Origin: an uncultured Selenomonadaceae bacterium
GTDB taxonomy: Bacteria > Bacillota > Negativicutes > Selenomonadales > Selenomonadaceae
NCBI GenBank assembly: GCA_905234235.1
Contig: CAJOHN010000002.1
Span: 1 to 64,000, forward strand
Direction: 5' to 3'
DNA length: 64,000 nt
Made by a program: the position numbers and the translations under genes. Position 1 is the stretch's first letter; every line of letters starts with the position of its first letter. Shown here piece by piece: positions 16,557 through 26,930 of the stretch. The notes beneath the pieces were generated by a model, which had not been told where the DNA came from, searched no databases, and saw nothing but the letters and a program-made list of their open reading frames with translations.

Positions 16557-17861
16557 ATGTCAGTTGAGGCGAAAGTCGGAGCGTTTACGGTTGGCGGGCT
16601 GATGCTTTTGGGCGGTGCGACAGCGGGGCTTGGCAATTTTACTTTTAGCGGCGGCGACGATTTAATTTTATACGCGGGCTTTAAGCAAGTCGTCGGGCTC
16701 ATGCCGCAATCGGATGTTCGATTAAGTGGCGTGTTGGTCGGCAAGGTTATAAAAATTGCTAACGAAGGCACGAGCGTCACGGTCACGATGGAAGTTGACA
16801 GCGACGTTAAAATCCCTAAGCAGTCGAAAGTTTCAATCGCGTCGAGCGGCGTCATGGGCGAGAAATTTATAAACTTCCAACCAAAAGTCGATAACGGAGA
16901 ATATCTTGAGAATGGCGCATATCTTTATGGCTCGGAGGAGGCGGGTATGGATCAGATGTTCGAGGGCATGACAAGAGTTATGGAGGAAGTTGAGGGGCTT
17001 TTAAAAGACGTTCACGCGATTTTAGGCGACGATACTTTTAAAAAATCTGTCGTCGAGATGAGCAACAATATGAGCGAAGCCTCCGCGCACGTCAACAATC
17101 TTACCAAATCTTTTGAGAAAATTGCCGTCGATAACGAAGCACTTTTTAACGATATGGTTCTGCAGATGAACGGCGCAATGGCGGGCATGAATCAAACAAT
17201 GGCGAACGTCGAACACATGACGGCTAACCTTGATAAATTCGCGGGCGACCCAAAAACCGTCGAAGATTTAAGGACGACACTTGAGAGCATTGCCAAGACT
17301 TCAAGCAGTGTGGCGAGCATGGCGGAGAATATGGATAAGTTCGCGGGCGACCCGCAAGTTGCCGATGATTTGAAGGCGACAGTCAGCAACGCCCGAAGCA
17401 TTAGCGAACGCGCCGATAAACTTTTGGGCAAGGTGCAAGGTACAGCTGAGGGCATTTCAAAGATTGACGTTAAGCCCTCTGTTGATATACTATACAGCGG
17501 TAGCGCGCACGATTGGAATGCGAATTTTAATCTTGACGTGACACGCGACGATAAATCATTGATATTAGGCGCGGAGGATATTGGCGACAACACTAAGTTA
17601 AATTTTCAAGGGGCAAAAAAATTCGGCGCGGACTTCGGAGCAAGAGGCGGGATTATCGCGGGCAAGCCGGGCGTCGGACTCGATGCTTACGTCGGGAGCG
17701 ATTGGAAATTTTCTGCTGAGGCTTACGATTTAAATCACGGCAAAGTTCGGTTGAAGTCTCAGTACAAAGTTGCCGATTCAACGTATTTGCTCGGCGAGTG
17801 GCATGATGTCAACAGGAATGATTCTCGCGCTGTTTACTTCGGGCTTAAACAGGAGTTCTGA
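16557..17861 (+). CDS. mlaD: MCE-domain protein MlaD with long helix and C-terminal beta-barrel-like region
   Basis: The 434-aa protein has an N-terminal transmembrane anchor, one MCE domain (about residues 35-120, with GLMPQSDVRLSGVLVGKV), a long helical section (120-300) with repeated Met/Asn-rich heptads and the duplicated KFAGDP segment, then about 130 residues of alternating strands ending LKQEF, a terminal Phe typical of outer-membrane barrels. E. coli MlaD is about 180 aa and lacks the last two parts. This long form is the one described for Veillonella, where MlaD is proposed to bridge inner and outer membranes. ATG 16557 follows AAGGAGGCG. Confidence 0.9.
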   Translation: MSVEAKVGAFTVGGLMLLGGATAGLGNFTFSGGDDLILYAGFKQVVGLMPQSDVRLSGVLVGKVIKIANEGTSVTVTMEVDSDVKIPKQSKVSIASSGVMGEKFINFQPKVDNGEYLENGAYLYGSEEAGMDQMFEGMTRVMEEVEGLLKDVHAILGDDTFKKSVVEMSNNMSEASAHVNNLTKSFEKIAVDNEALFNDMVLQMNGAMAGMNQTMANVEHMTANLDKFAGDPKTVEDLRTTLESIAKTSSSVASMAENMDKFAGDPQVADDLKATVSNARSISERADKLLGKVQGTAEGISKIDVKPSVDILYSGSAHDWNANFNLDVTRDDKSLILGAEDIGDNTKLNFQGAKKFGADFGARGGIIAGKPGVGLDAYVGSDWKFSAEAYDLNHGKVRLKSQYKVADSTYLLGEWHDVNRNDSRAVYFGLKQEF

Positions 17862-17862
17862 C

Positions 17863-18852
17863 ATGAAAAAATTTTGGATGATACTTTTCGCGAGCATGAT
17901 TTTTTTTGCGGGCTGTTCAACGGAGCCGCCGGTTGAAGTCACCGTCGGGAGAGTTTTACTTGGCGACGAAGATTTAATTTTGAAGCACGAGGGCAACCTT
18001 ACTTTAAGCAACGAGATGAAAATCTTGGCAGAAGTTTCGGGCAACGTCATGGAAAAATATTTTGATAACGGCACCGACGTTGAGGAGGGGCAACCGCTTT
18101 ACAAAACCGACGGCATGGGCTCTTATTCCGATTTGTTGCAGGCGCGAGTTGAACTTACCAAAGCCATGACAGATTTGGCGCGGGAAGAAGCCTCAGAAAA
18201 TAAATCTAACGTCGCGGCTCTTCAAGCGGAGATAGCCGACCGTCAAGCGCAAATCAAAGCATTGGAGGCGGAGGCGGAAGGCGGAATGATTTACGCGCCA
18301 AAGTCCGGGAGAATCGGAGCTGACAGCGTCGGTCTTGGCGCGGAGGTTATTGAAAACGAAACGATTCTAACCACAATCGGCAATATTAATCCGTTGGCTG
18401 TTCGCTTTGAAGTTTCTGAGACGGAAAAAAATATTTTAATGCGGAGCAATCCTTTGGTCACGCTGAAATTTTCCGACGGCACAACTTACGATAAAAAAGG
18501 CACGCTGAAATTTCCCGCCGATAAATCAACCGTTGAAGCGAACTTTGATAACTCGGACGGGCTGTTGTCAGTTGGAATGGCTGTGCAAATTGAAATCAGC
18601 GGCTTGAACGTTCCGGATTTATTACTTGTCTCCAAGAATGTTGTTCAGCACCACGACGGCGAGGATTTTGTCTTTTTGGAGGAGGATAATAAAGCCGTCT
18701 TGAAAAAAGTTTCGCTCGGCGATAAACTCGGCGATTATTACATTGTTAAAGATAATTTAAAGGTCTGTGACGGGATTGTTATCGCGGGCTTTGAAAAGTT
18801 ACACGACGGCACGCCGCTGAAAGCAACTTACACCGTGAATTGCGGCGACTAA
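17863..18852 (+). CDS. RND/HlyD-type periplasmic adaptor lipoprotein
   Basis: The 329-aa protein has a lipoprotein signal (lipobox FAGCS, Cys about residue 17), a split lipoyl/barrel-sandwich domain with EVSGNVMEKYFDNGTDVEEGQ and GGMIYAPKSGRIG, an alpha-hairpin (about 85-140) and a C-terminal beta-barrel. This is a membrane-fusion (adaptor) protein of the AcrA/HlyD class. ATG 17863 is one base after the mlaD stop, behind AGGAG. Without an RND pump or exporter alongside, it may pair with the TolC gene downstream or serve the Mla bridge; that is inference. Confidence 0.85.
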   Translation: MKKFWMILFASMIFFAGCSTEPPVEVTVGRVLLGDEDLILKHEGNLTLSNEMKILAEVSGNVMEKYFDNGTDVEEGQPLYKTDGMGSYSDLLQARVELTKAMTDLAREEASENKSNVAALQAEIADRQAQIKALEAEAEGGMIYAPKSGRIGADSVGLGAEVIENETILTTIGNINPLAVRFEVSETEKNILMRSNPLVTLKFSDGTTYDKKGTLKFPADKSTVEANFDNSDGLLSVGMAVQIEISGLNVPDLLLVSKNVVQHHDGEDFVFLEEDNKAVLKKVSLGDKLGDYYIVKDNLKVCDGIVIAGFEKLHDGTPLKATYTVNCGD

Positions 18853-18880
18853 AAACATAAAACTTAGGGGAGTGATTGAC

Positions 18881-20395
18881 ATGAAAATTTCTAACCGTAT
18901 CAAGAAAAATTTCCGTAAGAAATTGGCGGCGGCACTCGCGGCGGGCATGATAACTTTTTCTTTTGGCACGGTCGATGCGGCTGATATTATCAACATAACG
19001 CTCGACGAAACTATTCAGCGTGCCTTTGAAAATAACCGCACGATAAAAACTTCCATAGCCGAACGCGAAAATGCATTTTGGGGCTTAAGCGAGGCGCGGC
19101 GTCAGAGTAATCCGAGAGTCACATGGGAACTCAACGGGCAACGTTTCGGCGGCAGTGCTTATCGCAATTACGGCTACAATCGTTCGTTCAGCAACAGCGG
19201 TTCAATTTCCATGCCGATTTATCAAGGCGGACAATTAAAAGAGGGTCGCAAGTACGCTCGTTACGCTTTGACTTCGGCTGACCTCGCGCTCGAAAATACT
19301 ATGCAAACCATTCGCCTTCAATCGACGATTTATTATTTTGACGTGTTGCAGTACAGGAATTTAATCGCGGTTTACGAGGAAGAAGTTGTAACGTTGCAGG
19401 AACATTTGCGGAACGTCGGCGCACAATTCCGCGTCGGTACCGTTGCCAAAGTCGACGTGTTGGAGTCTCAAGTTGAATTGGCTAACGCCATGCAAAACCT
19501 CGTCAACGTTCAAAACAGCTACGACGTTGCGGTTGCCCAGCTCAATAATTGTATCGGGTTGCCCGCCGACACCGTCATCCGCCCGCAAGACTCGCTCAAT
19601 TACAGCCATTATAATTTTACTTTGAACGACTGCATTACCTTTGCCCTCGAAAACCGCGCAGATGCCGCTATGGCTGATTATGCCGTTAAGCAAGCCGAAT
19701 CCGCTAAACGCGCCGCAAAAGCCGGTTGGCGTCCCAGCGTCAACGCCTCCGTCTCGAAGGGGCTCACCAATGAAAATCTCTTCAACGATAAGTTAAGCGA
19801 CCAATGGACGGCGGGCATCAGTGCTTCTTGGAATATTTTCGACGGCGGAATTACGCGGGCGCAAGTTAATCAAGCCGATGCAGATTTGGTACGTGCTCAG
19901 GAAGTCGCCGCGCAGACCAAAGAACAAATTCAGCTCGACGTTCAATCTGCTTTCCTGCAACTCCACGCCGCTGAAAAAAATATCAGCACAACTCAAGCGG
20001 CTGTCGTTCTCGGCGAAGAGAATTACAAAATCGCGCAAGTTCGATACGCGGCGGGCGTCGGCACTAACCTCGACGTTATGGACGCCTCGCGCAAATTGAC
20101 GGAGGCTCGCTCGAATTATTTCACCGCGCTTTACAATTACAATACCGCTAAAGCCTCGCTCGATAGATATATGGGCGTGCCCGTTGAAATTGACGTTGTG
20201 CGCTACATTGAATCTGAGGAAGAAGGCAAGACTGCCGCTGAATCTCGCGAAGACGCCGCTTTGACGAGTGATGCCGCCGCCGTTCCGGAAACGGGAGAAG
20301 TCGCGCCGGTCGTCATGATTGATTTTGAAAGTTCATCGCCGTTGCCTTCCGAAAGTGTCGAACACGAAATGACTCGCGAAGACGCTTTTAAATAA
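18881..20395 (+). CDS. tolC: TolC family outer-membrane efflux protein
   Basis: The 504-aa protein has a signal peptide (cleaved after about residue 36, VDAAD), two OEP repeats with long coiled-coil hairpins and the typical NxxG and AxxN patterns (for example VLESQVELANA, GVGTNLDVMDASRKL). It forms the trimeric outer-membrane duct for efflux or type I secretion. A 60-residue acidic C-terminal tail follows the second repeat. ATG 18881 is behind AGGGGAG. The adaptor gene is immediately upstream. Confidence 0.92.
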   Translation: MKISNRIKKNFRKKLAAALAAGMITFSFGTVDAADIINITLDETIQRAFENNRTIKTSIAERENAFWGLSEARRQSNPRVTWELNGQRFGGSAYRNYGYNRSFSNSGSISMPIYQGGQLKEGRKYARYALTSADLALENTMQTIRLQSTIYYFDVLQYRNLIAVYEEEVVTLQEHLRNVGAQFRVGTVAKVDVLESQVELANAMQNLVNVQNSYDVAVAQLNNCIGLPADTVIRPQDSLNYSHYNFTLNDCITFALENRADAAMADYAVKQAESAKRAAKAGWRPSVNASVSKGLTNENLFNDKLSDQWTAGISASWNIFDGGITRAQVNQADADLVRAQEVAAQTKEQIQLDVQSAFLQLHAAEKNISTTQAAVVLGEENYKIAQVRYAAGVGTNLDVMDASRKLTEARSNYFTALYNYNTAKASLDRYMGVPVEIDVVRYIESEEEGKTAAESREDAALTSDAAAVPETGEVAPVVMIDFESSSPLPSESVEHEMTREDAFK

Positions 20396-20419
20396 TTTTT
20401 ACGAGAGGAGTTGCTCGCC

Positions 20420-23400
20420 GTGTTGAAAATTTTAAAAATCCTCAGCGGCGCGTTAATTATTCTTGCGCTGGGCGGCGGGCTTTACATAAATTCACAACGC
20501 GAGGCGATTATCGAAGAAGCTCTGAATAGAGCTGAAGAAATTGCCTCCAAAACTTTGGGCGTGCCCGTCAAAATCGGCAGCGTTGACTTCGACAAAGTTA
20601 ATTTCTTGGACTTCGACAAGGAAAGCGATTTGATAATTCACGACGTGGAAGTTTTCGATAAGCAAGACGAATTGATTGCTCGCGTCGATACGGCGGAAGT
20701 TAATTTCAAGTTGATTGCGTTACAAGACGACCCTGTTGCCGCTCTCGACGAAATTAAACTTGACGGCGCGACCCTTAATCTCCAAAAGCGCGGAGAAAAT
20801 TCTTGGAACGTCAACGACATTAAACTCGACAGCGAGGGCGAATCGACTTTCGGCGCGAAAATTTTTCTGACACGCGGCACGGTTAATGCCGACTTCGACG
20901 GTAAAAGTATTTCGTTAGCTGAAATTTCGGGCGAGGCGGACTGCGCGGATATGAATGCAATTCCCGCCAAACTCAACGCGAAAACTCTCGACGCTCAAGT
21001 TAATTTATCCGGCACGCTCGGCGCGGAGCAACAAGTTATCAACGCCGAAGTCGACAAAGTTTATTTCGATAAAATCCTGCCCTATCTGCCCGAAGATAAA
21101 ATTCCCGACGGCGTAGAAATTTTGGGCGGCGCGGCTGATAATTTTAAGATTCACATTCTGCGCAAGGGCGATGAATTAACTTATCTCGGTTCGACGAATG
21201 TTAAGGGCGCGGCTGTCAAAGTTGAATCAACCGACGTTAGGAATATTCACGGCAACATCACTTTTAACGAACGCGAAATTATTTTGGACGCCTCCGCGAC
21301 CGCTAACGGGCAATATGCTTCGGCAAGCGGCAAAGTTCATCTCGACACCGACGAAACTTTTTTTGACATCTACGCCGAATCCGCTAACTTCACGCCCGCC
21401 GCGATTATCGAAGACATCGGCATTGAGGGTTCCGCTGATGTTCGCGCTCATCTCGTCGGCACCGCTAAAAATCCCCAAGTCGACGCCGATATTTATTCCG
21501 ATTGGCTCGGCTACGAAAATTATTCCGCGCAGAATATTTTTACTAAGCTCCGCTACGTCGGCGAAATGATTTACCTCAGCGATACAAGCGCAAATATTTT
21601 CGGCGGCAACGTCAAAGGTTCGGCAGAAATTAAAACTTCCGACCTTTCTTTTAATGCGAACGTCAAGGCGAACGGACTCGACGCGGCGACACTTTGCGAC
21701 TTCAGCGGCTCCGATAAAATTATCAACGGTAAAATCTTCGCGGATGTCGGCGTTAACGGTGGCGATAAGCCCATGAAAATTTACGGCAACGCGGGCGCGA
21801 CGAATCTTGAATTTGAAGGCTTCCAACTCAGCGACGCGAACGCCTCTTTTTATTTTACTGATGACGATTTGACGATTGATTATCTCAGCGCGACTTTGCC
21901 AAATAGGGGCACGCTCGGCGTCGAGGGCACAGTTATTGACTTGAACAAAATTAATCTGAATTTTTACGGCGCACACGTCGACCTTGCTTTGCTGAAAGAA
22001 TTTAATGACGCGTTGGATATGAGCGGGCTTGCTGATTTTAAGGGCACTGTTCTCGGCGACGTTGATAATCCCGATATGACTTTGGAACTTTCAGCCGTTG
22101 ATAATTCTGCTCGCGAGGGCGAACATTTTACCGGGAAATTTTTTAAGCAGCCTTACGATTCGATTCAACTGGCGGCGTCGGGCAGTCTCGACGGGATTAA
22201 CGTTGACAAATTTAATCTCGAAAAGGACGGCAATATTAAATGGACGGTTATCGAGGGCAACGTCGGCTTGACGGGCAACAAAGTTATCAACCTCCAACTC
22301 GATACTACGACCGTCCGCGCAGAAGATATTGCCGCACTCGTCGCGCCCGACCAAGAAATTACCGGCAACGTCACCAACACCGTCAAGATAACCGGCACGC
22401 TCGATAATCCGCAAGTCATCGGCAACATCAAATTTAATCGCGGCAGTTATCGCGGCGTTCTTTTGAGCGGCATGACGGGCGATTATTTTTTGGACGGAGA
22501 TATTTTGCGCCTCCAAGATTTTGAAATTACTTCGCCGATGATTGACATTGTTTTGAACGGCACGATTAATAAAAACACGCAGGTTATGGATTTTGTCGTC
22601 GAGGGCAAAGATATTCGCTTGGAACGATTCGAGGCTAAGCTCCCCGAAAAATATCACGCCGCAGGTCACACGACTTTTGAGGGAATTATCAAGGGCACGC
22701 CTGACGTTCCGATTTTCGACGGCGAACTTAAAGCGGAAGAAATTTTATTGAACGGCGTTGCGCTCACGAATGTTTACGGGCACCTCACAACTAACGGCTC
22801 GAATGTTTATCTTGACGAATTGCATTTCAGAGACGGCGCGGCAATCTGTCAAGCGCAAATCAGCACGAACCTCGATAACGAAATGGTCAGCGGCGAAATC
22901 GACGTTACCAACGCCAATATCGCGAATCTGTTTACCATTTTCGACCAAAAGAACGATTTGCTTGACGGCACGCTTACCAGTAAAATTTTAATCAGCGGCA
23001 CGTTGAGCAGACCGCAAGGCTCGTTGACGGGCGAAATTTTAAGCGGTACGTTCGCTAATCACGACATACACGATATAAAAGTTGATTTGCGCCTGCTGAA
23101 TAATGTTCTTTACGTGAATCAACTCGAAGGCAAGCAGGGCGATAAAGGCACGTTAAATCTGCGCGGCTCGGCGAATTTGGACGGGGCACTCGATTTAACT
23201 TTTGTTGCTAAGGAGTTGGAGCTTGGGATTTTCAGTAATGCGGCGGGCTTGGATTTGGAAACGGTCGGCACGTCTAACATCGCGGCGAAACTCGGCGGAA
23301 CGGTTGATGATCCTTTTGGCGAATTAATTTTGACGGCGACGGGCGGCATTAAAGGTTCGACGTTCGATTTATTGCACGGGCATTTTCTGTTAAAGAATCA

Positions 23401-24802
23401 GCGCGTCAACGTCGAGGAGCTGACTGTTCAGCGCGAACTTGCAGGCAAAATTTACGGCGCGAGTGCAGAAGGTTTTGTCCCGCTGAGAGCTTTGACTGCG
23501 CGGAGTATAGAAAATCTCCCCGATGATGAACAGTTGAATTTGACGGTATCACTTGACGGCGCGGATTTAAGTTTGTTGCCGGTTATGAGCAAGATGATTA
23601 AATGGGGCGTCGGCGAGTTGCAAGGTTCGGTTAAAATTACCGGGACGGCGGCGCATCCTCAATTCAACGGGCAAATCGCAATGAACGACGGTTCGATAAA
23701 AGTTAAGGGCATGAAGAGCTTGATTGAACACATAAATATTTCTACGCTGTTTAAGGGCGAACGCTTCGACATAGAAAAATTTTCGGGCAATATCGGTTCG
23801 GGCACGTTCACGCTGACGGGCGGTTTCAACTTCCCCGGCTTGGAGTTCAAAGATTATAACTTCGACTTTGTGGCGGATAACCTCGACATTAACAGCGACG
23901 TTTACAAAGGGCTTTTCAACGCGAGCTTTAATTTCAGCGAGGCGCAATTCCGCCATTGGACGTTGCCTAAACTTTCGGGCGAGCTTAATTTTGAAAAATG
24001 CCGCTTCAGCCTGCCGACAATCCCCGAATCCGACGACCCGCTCCCGAATATTCTTATCGACGTGGCGTTGAATCTCGGCGAGAAAGTTCATTTCTACAGC
24101 GCGCACCTTTACGATATGTATTTCACGGGCAACGCGCACTTTGAAGGCACTACGCTCCACCCCAAAAGCTCCGGCTCAATCTACGTCAAGCGCGGCGGTA
24201 CCTTGACTTATTTGGAATCAGTGTTTAATATTCGCGAGGGCGAGGCTTACTTTAATCAGCTGGATACTTTCTTCCCGACATTGCATTTCTTCGCCGAAAC
24301 AAAATTCGATAGGACAAAAATTTTCCTTACCGTCGACGGACCGCCCGATAATATCAAATTCAAATTGACTTCAAGCCCCGAAATGAACGAGACAGAAATT
24401 ATGCAACTGTTAACTCTGCGCGGAGCCGATTCTAACGGCGATGGTAGTTTATCGACGGCGGACGCTTTGGCAATCGGGTTGAGAATGACGGTGCTCGGCG
24501 ATATTGAAGACGCTTTAAAGAGGACGCTCGGCATTGACCAATTATCTGTTTCGAGAGGCTCGGGCTCCATGTTCGAGAGACATAACCCCGGCGAACAAAG
24601 CACCAGCGAGGATAAAGATTACAATGTAAAATTCGGCAAGTACATTAATGATAAAACGATGATTCGATATACTCGCGGCTTCGGCAGTCACAAGGTTAAT
24701 CGCTACGGCTTGCAATACGACTTCAATGATAATCTCGGCATAACCGTTGAACGCGAAGGCAAAGATTATATCTTCAGCCTCGAAGCACGTTATAAATTTT
24801 AG
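20420..24802 (+). CDS. tamB: TamB/AsmA-like translocation and lipid-transport protein
   Basis: The 1460-aa protein has an N-terminal transmembrane helix (LKILSGALIILALGGGLYI), then over 1200 residues of beta-strand repeats typical of the AsmA/TamB repeating-groove fold, and ends with the DUF490/TamB domain (KRGGTLTYLESVFNIREGEA, LLTLRGADSN and a terminal ...YIFSLEARYKF). Such proteins span the periplasm and are implicated in phospholipid transport to the outer membrane. I prefer GTG 20420, nine bases after GAGGAG; TTG 20411 touches the ribosome site. It ends 19 bases before bamA. Confidence 0.93.
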   Translation: MLKILKILSGALIILALGGGLYINSQREAIIEEALNRAEEIASKTLGVPVKIGSVDFDKVNFLDFDKESDLIIHDVEVFDKQDELIARVDTAEVNFKLIALQDDPVAALDEIKLDGATLNLQKRGENSWNVNDIKLDSEGESTFGAKIFLTRGTVNADFDGKSISLAEISGEADCADMNAIPAKLNAKTLDAQVNLSGTLGAEQQVINAEVDKVYFDKILPYLPEDKIPDGVEILGGAADNFKIHILRKGDELTYLGSTNVKGAAVKVESTDVRNIHGNITFNEREIILDASATANGQYASASGKVHLDTDETFFDIYAESANFTPAAIIEDIGIEGSADVRAHLVGTAKNPQVDADIYSDWLGYENYSAQNIFTKLRYVGEMIYLSDTSANIFGGNVKGSAEIKTSDLSFNANVKANGLDAATLCDFSGSDKIINGKIFADVGVNGGDKPMKIYGNAGATNLEFEGFQLSDANASFYFTDDDLTIDYLSATLPNRGTLGVEGTVIDLNKINLNFYGAHVDLALLKEFNDALDMSGLADFKGTVLGDVDNPDMTLELSAVDNSAREGEHFTGKFFKQPYDSIQLAASGSLDGINVDKFNLEKDGNIKWTVIEGNVGLTGNKVINLQLDTTTVRAEDIAALVAPDQEITGNVTNTVKITGTLDNPQVIGNIKFNRGSYRGVLLSGMTGDYFLDGDILRLQDFEITSPMIDIVLNGTINKNTQVMDFVVEGKDIRLERFEAKLPEKYHAAGHTTFEGIIKGTPDVPIFDGELKAEEILLNGVALTNVYGHLTTNGSNVYLDELHFRDGAAICQAQISTNLDNEMVSGEIDVTNANIANLFTIFDQKNDLLDGTLTSKILISGTLSRPQGSLTGEILSGTFANHDIHDIKVDLRLLNNVLYVNQLEGKQGDKGTLNLRGSANLDGALDLTFVAKELELGIFSNAAGLDLETVGTSNIAAKLGGTVDDPFGELILTATGGIKGSTFDLLHGHFLLKNQRVNVEELTVQRELAGKIYGASAEGFVPLRALTARSIENLPDDEQLNLTVSLDGADLSLLPVMSKMIKWGVGELQGSVKITGTAAHPQFNGQIAMNDGSIKVKGMKSLIEHINISTLFKGERFDIEKFSGNIGSGTFTLTGGFNFPGLEFKDYNFDFVADNLDINSDVYKGLFNASFNFSEAQFRHWTLPKLSGELNFEKCRFSLPTIPESDDPLPNILIDVALNLGEKVHFYSAHLYDMYFTGNAHFEGTTLHPKSSGSIYVKRGGTLTYLESVFNIREGEAYFNQLDTFFPTLHFFAETKFDRTKIFLTVDGPPDNIKFKLTSSPEMNETEIMQLLTLRGADSNGDGSLSTADALAIGLRMTVLGDIEDALKRTLGIDQLSVSRGSGSMFERHNPGEQSTSEDKDYNVKFGKYINDKTMIRYTRGFGSHKVNRYGLQYDFNDNLGITVEREGKDYIFSLEARYKF

Positions 24803-24821
24803 ATTGGGAGGCGATTCATTT

Positions 24822-26876
24822 TTGAAAGCCAAAAAATTTCTACGTAAAAAAAGAAACGCGTTGCTTGCGGCGTTAATGTTTTTGTCGGCGACGGGCGAGG
24901 CAGCACCGGAAGTCAGCGAGCCGTTTGAAGACAAAACAACCGGCGCGCCCGAAGTCGAAGTAATTGACCCTGAACAATCCACAACTGCACATCAACCCGT
25001 TGAAACTCCGGCGACTGAAACTCAACCCGTCGAAGCTCCGGCGACTGAAACCCAACCTGTCGAAGCTCCGACGACTGAAACTCAACCTGTCGAGGCTCCG
25101 ACAACTGAAACTCAACCTGTCGAGGCTCCGACAACTGAAACCCAACCCGTCGAAACTCCGACGCCGCCCGAAGAAGCCGAACCTTACCGTTCAAAAGTCG
25201 ACGCGAACGTCCTTAATTACATGAAGCAATTCGAGGGCAAAACTATCGTCGACATAGAATACGAGGGCGCGAGCGACGCGACACTCCCGACGGTTAAAGT
25301 TGCGGTGCTTGAAAACGTCGGCGATACTTTCAGCGCGGCGGCGGCTCTTCGCGATAGGAACGCCCTAATCAACACGGGTTATTTCTACGAGGCTTATCAA
25401 ACTTTCGAGACAATCCCCGAAGGCGTTGTCATGACTTTTCACGTGTTGGAAAATCCTATCCTTAAGGACATTGTCTATTCGGGCAACACGCTTTACACTA
25501 AGGAAGAGCTTGATAATATAATGACGGTTAAGAAGGGCGAAATTCTTAACAGCAACACGCTCCACGATAATATTGCGGCGATTCAAGAGGATTATCGCGG
25601 TGAGGGCTTTGTCCTTATGAAGATAACCGACATGAACGTTGACCAAGACGGTATCCTCACGCTCAAGATTAACGAAGGCATTTTGGAAGGCTACGCAGTC
25701 AAGGGCAACAAGAAGACTAAGGACGTTGTTATCCTTCGCGAAATGCGCCAAGAAGTCGGCACGCCGTTTAATGCAAAGTTAGCGCGGCGGAGTATGCAAC
25801 GTGTTTACAACTTGGGATTTTTCGAGGACGTTAATATCAAGATGAATCCCGGCGTCGAACCCAATGCGATTATCATGGAGATTGACGTTAAAGAAAAACG
25901 CACGGGCACTTTTGGTATCGGCGCGGGCTATTCGACGGCTGACGGCATTGTAGGTATGGTCAGCGTAAGCGATACGAATTTTCGTGGGCGCGGCGAGTTA
26001 ATCGCTTTGACTTACGAACGGAGCGGCGACGAGACTGACGCGCACGGTTATAATTTTACTTATCGTCATCCTTGGCTGGATCATCGCGAAACTGCGTTCA
26101 GATTCCAAATTTATAATCGCACCTACGCTTACAACGATTACGACACGCGCGGAAATTTTAAGGAAGAATACATGCGCAGATATTTCGGCGGCGAATTCAC
26201 GTTAAGCCGTCCCGTCAGCGAATACTCGACGAACTTTATCACGTTCCGCAACCGCAAGGATAAATATGTTCGTCACGTTTCCAGCGGCAATGTGGGCAAT
26301 CGTTCGGGCATGGATTTTTCTGATTGGCGCAAGGATAATTTCGGCTTGACGCGCAGTATTATCCTCGAACACGTCACCGACACCCGCGATAATATTTATT
26401 CGCCGACGGAGGGAAACAAGGTTAATCTTGCTTTGGAAGCGGGCGGTCTTTTAGGCGGCGATTTTGATTATCAGAAGGCGACGATTGAACATCAAATTTA
26501 CACGCCGGCGGGCGACCACAGCCAAGTTTGGGCGATGCGCGGCATGGCTGGTTACGGGCGCGGCGATATGACGGAGTTCAATCAATTTAGGCTCGGCGGG
26601 CAAGGAAGTCTGCGCGGCTATCGTGACGATCAATTTCGCGGCAATAGAATGCTTCTCGGCTCATTGGAATATCGTTTCCCGCTCGCGAAGAAAATTCAAG
26701 GCGCACTCTTTACCGATTGGGGCGGCGCGTGGGAAGACGGCTTTAAACCGAAAAATATGCGCGGTAGTGCCGGCATAGGCGTTGCGCTCAATACTCCTAT
26801 GGGGCCTTTGCGCTTAGATTACGGGCGCGGCTCGCAAGGCGGCAGATTTCATTTTACGGTTGGAACATCATTCTGA
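24822..26876 (+). CDS. bamA: Outer-membrane assembly factor BamA (Omp85)
   Basis: The 684-aa protein starts at TTG 24822 behind GGGAGGCG. It has a signal peptide, a Pro/Thr/Glu linker of tandem ten-residue repeats (residues about 58-115), three or so POTRA domains (for example GNTLYTKEELDNIM and GNKKTKDVVILREMRQ) and the Omp85 barrel with GQGSLRGYRDDQFRGNRM (the conserved RGY/F loop) and a terminal FTVGTSF. It folds beta-barrels into the outer membrane. Its place after tamB also recalls TamA, so it might serve TamB; which role it plays is uncertain. Confidence 0.92.
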   Translation: MKAKKFLRKKRNALLAALMFLSATGEAAPEVSEPFEDKTTGAPEVEVIDPEQSTTAHQPVETPATETQPVEAPATETQPVEAPTTETQPVEAPTTETQPVEAPTTETQPVETPTPPEEAEPYRSKVDANVLNYMKQFEGKTIVDIEYEGASDATLPTVKVAVLENVGDTFSAAAALRDRNALINTGYFYEAYQTFETIPEGVVMTFHVLENPILKDIVYSGNTLYTKEELDNIMTVKKGEILNSNTLHDNIAAIQEDYRGEGFVLMKITDMNVDQDGILTLKINEGILEGYAVKGNKKTKDVVILREMRQEVGTPFNAKLARRSMQRVYNLGFFEDVNIKMNPGVEPNAIIMEIDVKEKRTGTFGIGAGYSTADGIVGMVSVSDTNFRGRGELIALTYERSGDETDAHGYNFTYRHPWLDHRETAFRFQIYNRTYAYNDYDTRGNFKEEYMRRYFGGEFTLSRPVSEYSTNFITFRNRKDKYVRHVSSGNVGNRSGMDFSDWRKDNFGLTRSIILEHVTDTRDNIYSPTEGNKVNLALEAGGLLGGDFDYQKATIEHQIYTPAGDHSQVWAMRGMAGYGRGDMTEFNQFRLGGQGSLRGYRDDQFRGNRMLLGSLEYRFPLAKKIQGALFTDWGGAWEDGFKPKNMRGSAGIGVALNTPMGPLRLDYGRGSQGGRFHFTVGTSF
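24996..25163 (+). repeat. Tandem 30-bp repeat inside bamA
   Basis: About 5.6 copies of a 30-base unit encode P-V-E-A/T-P-A/T-T-E-T-Q. Copies differ mainly at third positions and at Ala/Thr. They form an extended Pro-rich spacer between the signal peptide and the first POTRA domain. Confidence 0.9.
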
Positions 26877-26887
26877 TAAAAAAAAAC

Positions 26888-26916
26888 GGCGTGCAGAAAG
26901 TTGCACGTCTTTTTTA
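26888..26916 (+). terminator. Terminator of the mlaE-bamA operon
   Basis: Stem CGTGCA/TGCACG with loop GAAAGT, followed by TCTTTTTTATT. Confidence 0.8.
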
Positions 26917-26930
26917 TTGCCAATTAGGAT

